Shown here: positions 39,990 to 46,852 of the stretch, one piece after another
Layout of the letters: each line of letters begins with the position of its first letter
How positions within the stretch are numbered: the stretch's first letter is position 1
IMG/VR virus record: IMGVR_UViG_3300035698_005639
Location: 1 to 49,349 of that record
DNA length: 49,349 nt
Strand: one strand, 5' to 3'
Source of the DNA: a virus
The notes under the pieces: generated by a model
Seen by the model: the letters and a program-made list of their open reading frames with translations, nothing else
Told to the model about the DNA's origin: nothing
The model's database searches: none
Program-made: the position numbers and the translations under genes

Positions 39990-40294
39990 GCTACCTCCTT
40001 TATGGTTATTCCATTAATGGCAAGGGATTGGAAACCTTGCATCCGTTTACAGTCCCGAAGGACTGTCCTCACGTTTTCCACCTCGGCGGTCGCGAGGGTT
40101 GCATAATATACTCCTTTTGGTGAGTGAATGTTTGGGTCGATATTCTTATCGAAAGTAAAGATAAACAATGTTTTTATAAAAAGCAAGAAAAAAATACATA
40201 TTTTACAATATTTTTTCTAAGTTTCTGCAATATGGTGTTTATTCTTGACATGCGGTCGATGCCTTCTCGCCTTCCCGTGGGTGTGCTCGTGAGA
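39990..40294. other. 305-base leader region: UUCG hairpin and operator-like palindrome
   Basis: Two structures are clear: a 7-bp stem with C(UUCG)G loop at 40049-40066 and TCGATA-AGAA-TATCGA (minus strand) at 40137-40152. The 66-residue frame 39986-40186 has only a TTG start and no ribosome site, so I do not call it. The stretch around 40150-40250 is very AT-rich; I see no -35/-10 pair as good as those at 29046 and 43387. Confidence 0.45.
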
Positions 40295-40567
40295 TTATTG
40301 TACTATGTGCCCTTTTTTCAGCGTCCTTCCCATGCCTGCCTTAACAATTGTTGCATATACCCAGTTCTTGACGGACACCCCGGGATAGTCAGGCTGCCAC
40401 GGGCCATCGGGATCGTCATCATATTTGACACCGTTTTTCTCAAGGTCTGCGGTGTATATTAACGTTTCAGTGCCCGTAAGTTGCCCGGACACATTGGCGC
40501 CATAATAAGCGGAGTAGGCGTCTCGGCAGAATACCCAGCCCTTTTTAGTCTTGCGTACTGTTATCAT
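40295..40567 (-). CDS. Unknown small protein
   Basis: 90 residues from ATG 40567, seven bases after GGGAG. KTKKGWVFCRDAYSAYYGANVSGQ then LEKNGVKYDDDPDGPWQPDY and ATIVKAGMGRTLKKG. No domain recognised. Confidence 0.5.
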   Translation of the reverse strand: MITVRKTKKGWVFCRDAYSAYYGANVSGQLTGTETLIYTADLEKNGVKYDDDPDGPWQPDYPGVSVKNWVYATIVKAGMGRTLKKGHIVQ

Positions 40568-40601
40568 TGTCATTCTCCCATTCGTAATCAGGTAGGGTTA
40601 T

Positions 40602-40907
40602 TTACTTCGTCAAGACTATCCTGCCATAAGAAGACTTTCTTTCGTCTATTGGCAATGTGGTTTTGACTGAACCATAGTGATTTACTGTAACAGTGTCATT
40701 GCCTTTAACAAATCCATAAATCGCACTATCAATACAGACCCCGCATTTATCACATATTCTTTCACAATTAATAATGAAGCTGACATCGTGAGTATCTCCA
40801 GGTATATCCAATACCCACGGCGCATCAAGATTATGCTCACAATTATCTTTTAGTTCTCGTACTTCCCGTGCGTGTCGCGCTTCAATTTCTTTTAGTGTTT
40901 CTGGCAT
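40602..40907 (-). CDS. Coiled-coil zinc-motif protein
   Basis: 101 residues. Charged helix LKEIEARHAREVRELKDNC, then CERICDKCGVCID as a CxxxCxxCxxC zinc knuckle, and a C-terminal beta part. The ribosome site is provided by the last codons of the preceding paralogue D gene (AAAGGAGAATTGA). Confidence 0.5.
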   Translation of the reverse strand: MPETLKEIEARHAREVRELKDNCEHNLDAPWVLDIPGDTHDVSFIINCERICDKCGVCIDSAIYGFVKGNDTVTVNHYGSVKTTLPIDERKSSYGRIVLTK

Positions 40908-40908
40908 G

Positions 40909-41202
40909 TCAATTCTCCTTTGCCTGATTCCGAACTTTCTCGATTATCTTCACGATTTTAAGAGCCTCTTTGCGGGCTTTGCGCAACTTATTTTTGCTCA
41001 TGGCATTTATCCAAGAATTATAATGACCATTACAACACCACTTCTTACCATTAAGCGGGCACAAAGAACAACGATCATAATATTCGCAGAATTTACAGAC
41101 GGTACGAACATCTATTTTTCGCATCTCCTCAATGCTTTCCGCCTCAGCGATGGGATACCACCGTTCTGCCAGCGTTCGCTCTGCCATTTCCCGGACTTTC
41201 AT
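40909..41202 (-). CDS. Cys-rich zinc protein, dispersed paralogue D
   Basis: 97 residues behind GGGAGGG. MAERTLAERWYPIAEAESIEEMRK is almost the same as in the gene at 32952; then CKFCEYYDRCSLCPLNGKKWCC and ALKIVKIIEKV. Two zinc-knuckle Cys groups. Ends with the same KEN-stop. Confidence 0.6.
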   Translation of the reverse strand: MKVREMAERTLAERWYPIAEAESIEEMRKIDVRTVCKFCEYYDRCSLCPLNGKKWCCNGHYNSWINAMSKNKLRKARKEALKIVKIIEKVRNQAKEN

Positions 41203-41261
41203 ATTAGCAACCCTCCCATTGTGCGGTGTGCTGTTTTATTGTCTATGTCATATTCAGGCAT
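41199..41261 (-). CDS. 20-residue leader-type peptide
   Basis: ATG 41261 behind AAGGGG, stop TGA overlapping the next start (ATGA). MPEYDIDNKTAHRTMGGLLI. Its length and tight coupling fit a short leader peptide, though it may be incidental. Confidence 0.35.
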   Translation of the reverse strand: MPEYDIDNKTAHRTMGGLLI

Positions 41262-41361
41262 CATTCCCCTTCGTGATTTTGTCGTATGTGTATGGTATCA
41301 TGGCAACTACGAGAAAAACCATTGCTGCCAATATGAGCAGGATGTCTCTAACGAGCTTCAT
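41254..41361 (-). CDS. 35-residue single-pass membrane peptide
   Basis: ATG 41361 (or 41364, ATGATG) behind GAGGGA, inside the end of the methyltransferase gene. MKLVRDILLILAAMVFLVVA gives one membrane helix, then MIPYTYDKITKGNDA. Function unknown. Confidence 0.45.
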   Translation of the reverse strand: MKLVRDILLILAAMVFLVVAMIPYTYDKITKGNDA

Positions 41362-41953
41362 CATTCCCTCGCTTTCTCTTACAGACAAAAAATCTATGAT
41401 AGGGCTTGTCAAAATTTCTATATGTTTTTTGAATACCCCATCCCGATATTTGTATTTGTCGAATGACCTTATTTAGTGTAGTATCACCCCTTCCTATTTC
41501 CCAAAAATGTGTATTCTTTATATTCTTATTCTTTATTAGTTTATCTTTAGATTTTGTTCCACTGATTAACATATTAAATATTCCCAGTAATGGCAACATC
41601 ATATATATTCTCATACAATAATAAGCATCTGGCAAAGATAAAATTAAATACTTACTTAGACGACTTATCTTTAAAAGGGTAGGCGAAAAGTCCTCAAAAG
41701 GCATGTGTTCCAAAACCTCGAAACTGGCTATAACATCAAAGGAGTTATTTTTGAATGGCAACATTCTTATGTCCGCTATGACATCGGGTTTATTGTCTAT
41801 ATTTATATCAACAGTAACTACATTAATTATCTTTTTTAAATAATGTGATGTTATGCCAGCGCCAATACCTATTTCAAGCACTCTTTTGGGTTTCAGGCAC
41901 ATTATTTCATCTATCTGATGCCAGAAGCTTAAAAACCTGCCCTTATCTTTCAT
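41348..41953 (-). CDS. Class I SAM-dependent methyltransferase
   Basis: 201 residues. RVLEIGIGAGITSHYLKK (motif I), VVTVDIN (motif II), DIRMLPFKNNSFDVIASFEVLEHM (motifs III/IV, given in two pieces: DIRMLPFKNNSFDVIA, SFEVLEHM), typical of UbiE-like small-molecule methyltransferases. AT-rich compared with its neighbours. Lies beside a glycosyltransferase fragment, so both may be parts of a broken surface-glycan cassette. Confidence 0.75.
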   Translation of the reverse strand: MKDKGRFLSFWHQIDEIMCLKPKRVLEIGIGAGITSHYLKKIINVVTVDINIDNKPDVIADIRMLPFKNNSFDVIASFEVLEHMPFEDFSPTLLKISRLSKYLILSLPDAYYCMRIYMMLPLLGIFNMLISGTKSKDKLIKNKNIKNTHFWEIGRGDTTLNKVIRQIQISGWGIQKTYRNFDKPYHRFFVCKRKRGNDEAR

Positions 41954-41973
41954 TTCACCGGCTCCGGTTGGTC
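41951..41973 (-). repeat. 23-bp start-site repeat, copy 1 (with 42359-42381)
   Basis: Matches 42359-42381 at 21 of 23 positions; on the minus strand GACCAACCGGAG...GAAATG with ribosome site and start codon. A 15-base part recurs at 42622-42636 and 13 bases at 22111-22123. Confidence 0.55.
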
Positions 41974-42037
41974 TTGTATCTTACGGTTTTGACTATTACC
42001 TCTATGATTATACCGCAACCATCAAATACTAAATCAC

Positions 42038-42361
42038 TCATTTTTCTTTAAAAGGGGAAGCTTTAAGGGCTTCTGCCTTTCTATGAGCAATAGCCTTTTC
42101 ATATAAAGATAAATGCTGGTTTATTAAATCATCTTCATTACATAATACTTCTGCGGACCAATAACCGCAAAGCCCCATTGCTTCTGCTTCTTCTTTATTA
42201 TTAAGAAGATAGACAACCTTATCGGCTATTGCCTGTGAATCATGTCGTGGCACAAGAAAACCAGTAACACCATCTATGACAAGTTCTACCTTTCCTCCAC
42301 AATTTGTTATCACTGTTGGCCTTCCGGGCAGCCGCGCCTTTGCAAGCTGTTTCTTTGTCAT
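42038..42361 (-). CDS. C-terminal fragment of a GT4-like glycosyltransferase
   Basis: 107 residues. RPTVITNCGGKVELVIDGVTGFLVPRHDS plus AIADKVVYLLNNKEEAEAMGLCG (in pieces: VITNCGGKVELVIDG, VTGFLVPRHDS, AIADKVVYLLNN) is the nucleotide-sugar-binding end of GT4 enzymes; about 250 N-terminal residues are missing. It has its own ribosome site (GGAGG) and start, fused by a repeat. Probably a decayed piece or a captured fragment. Confidence 0.7.
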   Translation of the reverse strand: MTKKQLAKARLPGRPTVITNCGGKVELVIDGVTGFLVPRHDSQAIADKVVYLLNNKEEAEAMGLCGYWSAEVLCNEDDLINQHLSLYEKAIAHRKAEALKASPFKEK

Positions 42362-42624
42362 TTCGCCGCCTCCGGTTGGTCGTCAACGGTATAATGGTCT
42401 TTTAGTGCTATTTCGGTCGTTGTGTCATCTGCGCGTTTTATTTGTAATGATAATTTGGGAAAGAACAGACGAGAATAAACCTTTCTTGCTTTTACTTTTG
42501 GTGGTATTTCCTTTTCACAAATACCACATTTGGGGCATAATGAATTAAACATAAAGTATTTTTCCCATTCTATGAAGCCACATTTACATATTCTGTAATA
42601 CTTATATTCATCATATCTTTTCAT
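42358..42624 (-). CDS. Zinc-ribbon protein
   Basis: 88 residues from ATG 42624 (GGAGGCGG upstream). YRICKCGFIEW...CPKCGICEKE is a CxC...CxxCxxC ribbon, then a basic strand-rich part (KLSLQIKRADD). Unknown role. Confidence 0.55.
   Translation of the reverse strand: MKRYDEYKYYRICKCGFIEWEKYFMFNSLCPKCGICEKEIPPKVKARKVYSRLFFPKLSLQIKRADDTTTEIALKDHYTVDDQPEAAK
42359..42381 (-). repeat. 23-bp start-site repeat, copy 2
   Basis: Partner of 41951-41973 (two differences). Gives the ribosome site and ATG to the glycosyltransferase fragment. Confidence 0.55.
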
Positions 42625-42877
42625 TTCGCCGCCTCCTCCATACATCTTTATTGGTAATTGTTAATAGTATGAATACAATTAACCAGGCGGAACAAAAACA
42701 AATGGCGAAAAGCCAAGATATTGTAGAGAGTTTTCGTACAATCATTCCGCCATAATAGTAACATCCATAAGCAATACCGCTAATCGATGCTATTGCCACG
42801 GGCAATACAACGGAAACGCAGAAAAAAGACATAATAAGTATGCCCATATAATGCCTTAACCATTTCTTTGTCATCAT
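42611..42877 (-). CDS. Two-helix membrane protein
   Basis: 88 residues. Membrane helices about 12-37 (ILIMSFFCVSVVLPVAIASI) and 53-75 (WLFAICFCSAWLIVFILLTI), with a basic tail (WRRRRNEK). Candidate superinfection-exclusion or holin-like protein, no stronger evidence. Confidence 0.5.
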   Translation of the reverse strand: MMTKKWLRHYMGILIMSFFCVSVVLPVAIASISGIAYGCYYYGGMIVRKLSTISWLFAICFCSAWLIVFILLTITNKDVWRRRRNEKI

Positions 42878-43065
42878 TCCCCCCTCTGCTGAATAAAGTC
42901 CAACAGGTTTTTTCTACCCGCGCCCTGGGGTCTTGAATAGCCACGCTCCCAACGACTGACGGTCATAGCAACAACGCCGATCTTATGAGCAAAGTCTTCC
43001 TGAGACAGGTTCATGCTCTCGCGGGCGGCCTTGATTACTTCGGGTGTTAATTCGGTGTGTTTCAT
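42874..43065 (-). CDS. XRE/Cro-like helix-turn-helix regulator
   Basis: 63 residues. IKAARESMNLSQEDFAHKIGVVAMTVSRWERG is a canonical XRE domain (helix 2 SQEDFAHKIG, recognition helix AMTVSRWERG). The second gene behind the promoter at 43387; it probably controls that promoter through the palindrome at 43398-43407. Confidence 0.75.
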   Translation of the reverse strand: MKHTELTPEVIKAARESMNLSQEDFAHKIGVVAMTVSRWERGYSRPQGAGRKNLLDFIQQRGE

Positions 43066-43114
43066 GTACTGTCTCCTCAGTGAGCAGTTTAACGACTTGC
43101 TCGGGTCGGATGGT

Positions 43115-43336
43115 TTATGCTGGTATTAAAGCCACTGTTTCCGACATGCTAACGTTCATTGATTCGATGTGGGCTTTCGCTCTGCCGTAAGCCTCGGCAA
43201 CCCCTGCGTCTGTGAAAATTCCCCTTGGTGTCATGTATTTCTTGTCTAATTTGACATTAAACACTTTTTCCGTTCCGTCACTCGTGGTTACCATGTAGCC
43301 TCTCGGTGTTCCAACTATAATCACTTTCGTTTCCAT
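43115..43336 (-). CDS. First gene behind the early promoter, unknown
   Basis: 73 residues with GAGAGGAG ribosome site. METKVIIVGTPRGYMVTTSDG then KLDKKYMTPRGIFTDAGVAEAY; beta-rich start and a helical end. No domain recognised. Confidence 0.5.
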   Translation of the reverse strand: METKVIIVGTPRGYMVTTSDGTEKVFNVKLDKKYMTPRGIFTDAGVAEAYGRAKAHIESMNVSMSETVALIPA

Positions 43337-43386
43337 TGTCTTGCTCCTCTCGGTTAGGGTTCTTTGCTTTGTTAATTTCTAACAAC

Positions 43387-43415
43387 AATATAATACATGC
43401 TTAAGCACTTGTCAA
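43387..43415 (-). promoter_or_regulatory. Consensus sigma70 promoter with palindromic operator
   Basis: TTGACA at 43410-43415, 17 bases, TATATT at 43387-43392, minus strand. The perfect 10-base palindrome TGCTTAAGCA (43398-43407) lies in the spacer and may be bound by a repressor such as the HTH protein at 42874. Expected transcript start near 43380, about 44 bases before the first gene. Confidence 0.8.
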
Positions 43416-43512
43416 GAGAATAATGCAAGTATTGCAAAATAAATGAAAATATTTTTGGACTATGAGGTAGGATTATGATAACATTACCCATACTTGACAA
43501 TATGTGGTAGGC

Positions 43513-43542
43513 AATAAAAAACCCCTTGTTTTCACTTGGGGT
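43513..43542 (-). terminator. Intrinsic terminator 2 of a tandem pair
   Basis: Stem ACCCC/GGGGT (43521-43525 and 43538-43542) with a 12-base loop and TTTTTT on the minus strand. Stem is short, so it probably backs up the stronger one upstream. Confidence 0.65.
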
Positions 43543-43577
43543 CTTAAAGTAAAATAAGAAGAACTGTATGATAGGCA

Positions 43578-43611
43578 ATAAAAAGCCCCTGACATTCCTG
43601 CGCCAGAGGCT
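43578..43611 (-). terminator. Intrinsic terminator 1 of a tandem pair
   Basis: Stem AGCCTCTG/CAGGGGCT (43604-43611 and 43584-43591) of 8 bp with one G-U, then TTTTTATTGCC on the minus strand. It ends transcripts of the lysis/envelope module. The sequence TTTTTATTGCCTA follows both hairpins, indicating a duplicated terminator. Confidence 0.75.
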
Positions 43612-43661
43612 TCGAAGACACCCACGAAGAGCGGCTTCATCCCCACGCGAACGTTAGGGAC

Positions 43662-43832
43662 TCAACTTACCAGGTGCTTCGTTAATTCGCATCTTAAGCG
43701 GCGATACTCGTCTATGCTGATCTTGCCCTTATCAAATTGTTTCTTTAATAGCCGCTCCCTGTGCAGGATAAAATCACTGTGGAATTTCCTACGTCCGGAA
43801 TCACCGTCAATCATGTGATTTATGCTTTTCAT
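43662..43832 (-). CDS. SHOCT-like short protein
   Basis: 56 residues from ATG 43832, overlapping the upstream stop (TAATG). The end LLKKQFDKGKISIDEYRRLR is like the SHOCT module (short helix, G-x-I-T/S-x-x-E-Y/F), which often mediates oligomerisation. Basic middle. Last gene before the terminators. Confidence 0.5.
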   Translation of the reverse strand: MKSINHMIDGDSGRRKFHSDFILHRERLLKKQFDKGKISIDEYRRLRCELTKHLVS

Positions 43833-44302
43833 TACCGCGGCACACTGAGCCGTTGTCTCGGGAATATCAAATTCTCGTTTTCTATCTGATCCCGGTTCGC
43901 AAAGAATATCAGAGGCCATTCCCAGGGATCACCGTAAATACTGGGCTTCTTTGCGATATTCCACAGACAATCTCCATTTACGACCTCATACCATGTCAAC
44001 TGTCCAGTTTTTCTTGTCAGTTCATCAATGCGTTGCTGGTATTCAAGGGATTTGTTGACAAGATCGTTGCGCTCTTCCCGTAGTGCCTGTATCTCGTCCT
44101 TATATCGCACCGCCTGATTCTGGTATGCTGAGATTGCCGTCTGATATTCGCCTACCTGTTCCGTGAGTTCGTCATTCTGGCGGGTAATAACCTGATTGCC
44201 AACCTGTAGGGCAGCGTTTTCAGTAGTCATGCGCCTTATCTGATTACCGGCGCAACCGCTAAATATACTTAAAGCCAGTAAAATACAATATACCCTTTTC
44301 AT
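43832..44302 (-). CDS. Lipoprotein with coiled coil and LysM domain
   Basis: 156 residues. MKRVYCILLALSIFSGC (lipobox, Cys17), coiled coil about 25-100 (NQVITRQNDELTEQVGEYQT onward), then about 104-156 LysM-like: WYEVVNGDCLWNIAKKPSIY, DPWEWPLIFFANRD, ENLIFPRQRLSVP. Should sit in the outer membrane or periplasm and bind peptidoglycan, perhaps as a spanin-like or lysis-timing protein. Ends in TAATG with the next gene; four-base overlap upstream. Confidence 0.75.
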   Translation of the reverse strand: MKRVYCILLALSIFSGCAGNQIRRMTTENAALQVGNQVITRQNDELTEQVGEYQTAISAYQNQAVRYKDEIQALREERNDLVNKSLEYQQRIDELTRKTGQLTWYEVVNGDCLWNIAKKPSIYGDPWEWPLIFFANRDQIENENLIFPRQRLSVPR

Positions 44303-45384
44303 GCTCTTAATCCTCTCATGTAAGTCACGGCTTGATTTGCCGTGCGGAATATTACCATTTCCCGGTGATCTTGATGATATACTATCGTAGGCAAACCGAT
44401 TACGCCCTTTGTCCAGAAGCGCTTACTGTAAGGATCATCAACCTTATAAGTGCCCGTCTTTACCAGATATGAATACGGTCCGATACCAAGCCCAAGCTCT
44501 GCCGCCATTTCATAGTGATAGTACAGTTCCCAAGCTGGCTTGTGAGTATGTGCCGTGACAACCACATCCGCAGGAAAGGTTAATTGATACTCACGCTTTG
44601 CCCCGTGCAGTTCATTGAGAAAACTGTTATATCGCGTCTTGTGCAATATCAGGTTTGTATATTCCTGATTTCCCACCTTTATTTTTGCCAGCCCTTTGCC
44701 ATTAAAGAACGGGACCAATCGGGAGATAATTTTCTCTACGTTGCTGCTGCCCATAAGTTTCTCGTCAAATTCAACATCGTGATTTCCGGCGCCAGCTAAG
44801 AGCAGTTTGTTTTTCGATACTAGCTCAATAACCAAATTCCTGAGCATTGCCTCCTGAATGTCGGGTTGTATCACCTGTGCAAGTATCGGAGCTACCGTGT
44901 AAAATTTCCTCATGTTTTCGGTTAAATCACCCGCTGAGGCGATATAGAGGCGCGGAGTATTCATCAGGTATTCAATATCTGCTTGCCAGGTATCATAATC
45001 GGTGGCGAGTGAACCTAAATGCCAGTCTGCCGAGTAAACAACCGCGACCGGTTCGGTGGCGTTACTGAGGTCTATCGTGCATGAGTCCTGAGTCCATTGA
45101 TTTTTATGATGTATCTTTTGCTGTTTTTTAGCTACCTCGATAACCTCGCGCCAGTGTATTTCACCCTCTTTCTTGTCTGGGAATAACGGAGGTTCATGTT
45201 TTAATGTATCGATGTCAAGACATTCATTTCTGTATTCTTGCCATGATCCAAATACATTACGTATTTGCCATTTTGACGGTCGCTCTTTTTTGCTGATAGC
45301 CATGAATTTATCACGGCTTAACCCAGCGCCATATTTTGCAAATAGCTTTTTGCCTTGAGCGACCAATCTATCGTAGTCATTCAT
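44299..45384 (-). CDS. Calcineurin-like metallophosphoesterase
   Basis: 361 residues from ATG 45384 (MNDYDRLVAQGKKLF, AAGG upstream). Metal-site motifs: YSADWHLGS (D-x-H), IASAGDLTEN (GD), GAGNHDVEFDE (GNHD) and VVTAHTHKPAW (GHxH-like). An N-terminal helix-turn-helix-like segment (GLSRDKFMAISKKERPSKWQ) may bind DNA. Similar enzymes occur in phages as nucleases or phosphatases; the substrate here is not known. Unusual in a lysis module. Confidence 0.8.
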   Translation of the reverse strand: MNDYDRLVAQGKKLFAKYGAGLSRDKFMAISKKERPSKWQIRNVFGSWQEYRNECLDIDTLKHEPPLFPDKKEGEIHWREVIEVAKKQQKIHHKNQWTQDSCTIDLSNATEPVAVVYSADWHLGSLATDYDTWQADIEYLMNTPRLYIASAGDLTENMRKFYTVAPILAQVIQPDIQEAMLRNLVIELVSKNKLLLAGAGNHDVEFDEKLMGSSNVEKIISRLVPFFNGKGLAKIKVGNQEYTNLILHKTRYNSFLNELHGAKREYQLTFPADVVVTAHTHKPAWELYYHYEMAAELGLGIGPYSYLVKTGTYKVDDPYSKRFWTKGVIGLPTIVYHQDHREMVIFRTANQAVTYMRGLRA

Positions 45385-45397
45385 ATAGCCTTGATGG

Positions 45398-45778
45398 TTA
45401 TGGTTTAGCTGCCCTTGATAGAGCCATAAGGCTGAAACAAGCCTCATCTATTAGGGTATCTCGCTTCACTGCCTGTCGTCTCTCGAAATCCTCTTTTAAG
45501 CGTATAGCCTTCATATAAGCTCCCGACAGGGCATAGAGCGGGTGTTTGTCCAGATGGCTGCCGTATCCGTCCTTGTCTCGCCGCTCAAGAAATATCTCCC
45601 GGCATTCTGAGATCGCAGCATCAAACGCTTTCACATCCTCCGGCTCGGGTAGCGGCTTTTTATAGATAGACTTCCTGAGCTTTTCTTGCTCCGGGCTTTC
45701 CTCTTGATTTACCAACTCCGGGTGGTTCATCTCAAGCTCTTCATCGTCGTTTTCGTCAATGGACGCCATGTCGTTCAC
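45398..45778 (-). CDS. Conserved acidic protein
   Basis: 126 residues (start GTG 45778 or ATG 45769). Acidic N-terminus (DENDDEELEMNHPEL), then LERRDKDGYGSHLDKHPLYALSGAYMKAIRL and KRDTLIDEACFSLMALSRA (pieces: RRDKDGYGSHLDKHPLYALS, AYMKAIRLKEDF, RDTLIDEACFSLMAL). The second half faintly resembles DUF1599-type nucleotide-modification proteins. Function uncertain. Confidence 0.5.
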   Translation of the reverse strand: MNDMASIDENDDEELEMNHPELVNQEESPEQEKLRKSIYKKPLPEPEDVKAFDAAISECREIFLERRDKDGYGSHLDKHPLYALSGAYMKAIRLKEDFERRQAVKRDTLIDEACFSLMALSRAAKP

Positions 45779-45966
45779 AGTCCTTGCACAAACACGTAAA
45801 ATGAATATACCGCTTCAACTGTCCACATGATGGACCAATTCATTGATTCTACTATCCAGACAAATACCGCCCGCACATTATCAAAGACTACATGCCCGTC
45901 ATAATAGAGAAATAATCCTATGACAGTGCTGATTACGCCAAATGCTATTTTGTTTAGCGTTTTCAT
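45775..45966 (-). CDS. Holin-like membrane protein (candidate)
   Basis: 63 residues, about two membrane helices (FGVISTVIGLFLYYDGHVV; VFVWIVESMNWSIMWTVEAV). Size and lysis context fit a holin. No family match. Confidence 0.5.
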   Translation of the reverse strand: MKTLNKIAFGVISTVIGLFLYYDGHVVFDNVRAVFVWIVESMNWSIMWTVEAVYSFYVFVQGL

Positions 45967-46253
45967 AAGTCGAATTTCAACAGTAATTCCACAAGGGGAA
46001 TAGCCGTCTCGATAACGTCCTGGCCCTCGCGAAAGACTTTTATGCGTTCTGCCTTTGTGATTTCTTTGCCGCCTTCCGAGTCGGCTTTTCTGACATCAGA
46101 AACGATTCGTTTAAATTCTACCATTTCCTTATAGAGGGTGGTGACTTTGCCCTTGTTCTTAAATATCCAAAAGGCTAACTTGCGGCCTTTTGATATAATC
46201 CCCAAATAAAAGAAGGGATTAATTTTCGTAAAAAATGCTCTCAGTGCTCCCAT
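45963..46253 (-). CDS. Unknown lysis-module protein
   Basis: 96 residues. Hydrophobic/basic N-terminus (MGALRAFFTKINPFFYLGII), helical middle (TTLYKEMVEFKRIVSDVRK) and an end IETAIPLVELLLKFDL. Start behind AAAGGAG. Function unknown. Confidence 0.5.
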   Translation of the reverse strand: MGALRAFFTKINPFFYLGIISKGRKLAFWIFKNKGKVTTLYKEMVEFKRIVSDVRKADSEGGKEITKAERIKVFREGQDVIETAIPLVELLLKFDL

Positions 46254-46265
46254 CTTGTACTCCTT

Positions 46266-46364
46266 TCAAATAGACAGCAGGGTTATTCCCACTGCAAAGC
46301 GTAAAACGTGCAGGGCGTAAACCTTAAGCCCCGTTATGGTGACTATGATCAATAGTGTTAGCAT
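46266..46364 (-). CDS. 32-residue membrane peptide
   Basis: ATG 46364 overlaps the stop of the peptidase gene (TAATG), coupling it to that gene. MLTLLIIVTITGLKVYALHV then LRFAVGITLLSI: hydrophobic, one or two short helices. May be a holin or holin partner. Confidence 0.5.
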   Translation of the reverse strand: MLTLLIIVTITGLKVYALHVLRFAVGITLLSI

Positions 46365-46837
46365 TAAGCGGCCTTTATCTTTATGAGGTATGCCTCGATT
46401 GCCAGATACCCTCCCCGCTCGTCTCGATACCATCGGCTTTCGGGTCCGTCCTCTGCTATATTCCGGGTGTCAATGTGCAGCCCTGGGAAGTTCCAGTGCG
46501 GATAAATACCAAGTCCGCCCCAGCGATAACGTTCCGCCATTGCCCATTGTATGAGCATAGGAAGCGTTTCATGATTCCCGTTAGTCAAAGTCTGGTAAAA
46601 ATGAAAGTCGATTGCCTCACCCGTATAATGCTTGCTCTTTGATGCCCAGTGCTCGCCGTGGGCGGTATAATCAGAATGAACTTGAAAGCCGAGCATGGGA
46701 TTTCTTATGGTTTCGTTGGTTATCATCCGGTCGAATAAAATTATTGTCCAGGAATTCATCTTAAATGGATTACTGAAATGCTCTGGCTTTACCGTGAGTG
46801 TGTGCTCAAATACGATTTCAATGGGTTCGGTTTTCAT
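46364..46837 (-). CDS. Peptidase M15-family endolysin
   Basis: 157 residues from ATG 46837. SKHYTGEAIDFHF (His-x3-Ala-x-Asp zinc motif) and NFPGLHIDTR (second His) mark an M15 D-Ala-D-Ala carboxypeptidase-like fold; also RYRWGGLGIYPHW, the usual GGxGxYP stretch. It cuts peptidoglycan cross-bridges in lysis. No signal peptide, so it depends on a holin. Confidence 0.8.
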   Translation of the reverse strand: MKTEPIEIVFEHTLTVKPEHFSNPFKMNSWTIILFDRMITNETIRNPMLGFQVHSDYTAHGEHWASKSKHYTGEAIDFHFYQTLTNGNHETLPMLIQWAMAERYRWGGLGIYPHWNFPGLHIDTRNIAEDGPESRWYRDERGGYLAIEAYLIKIKAA

Positions 46838-46852
46838 TATGCCCCACATAGT

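Larger units (their letters stand above)
43337..43661. other. 325-base control region between the lysis module and the early region
   Basis: Contains one promoter reading left (43387-43415) and two terminators (43513-43542 and 43578-43611) ending the incoming lysis-module transcript. A 68-residue open frame here (43372-43578) is rich in Phe/Ile and has no ribosome site; I treat it as spurious. Confidence 0.7.

Noticed and set aside
39986-40186. 66-residue minus-strand frame ending in the start of the HTH gene
   Set aside because: Only a TTG start, no ribosome site, and it covers the UUCG hairpin and palindrome; more likely a leader region.
40243-40290. Plus-strand promoter from TTGACA at about 40245
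   Set aside because: No matching -10 box at a normal distance and no plus-strand gene downstream.
43372-43578. 68-residue minus-strand frame
   Set aside because: It spans a terminator and a consensus promoter and has no ribosome site.
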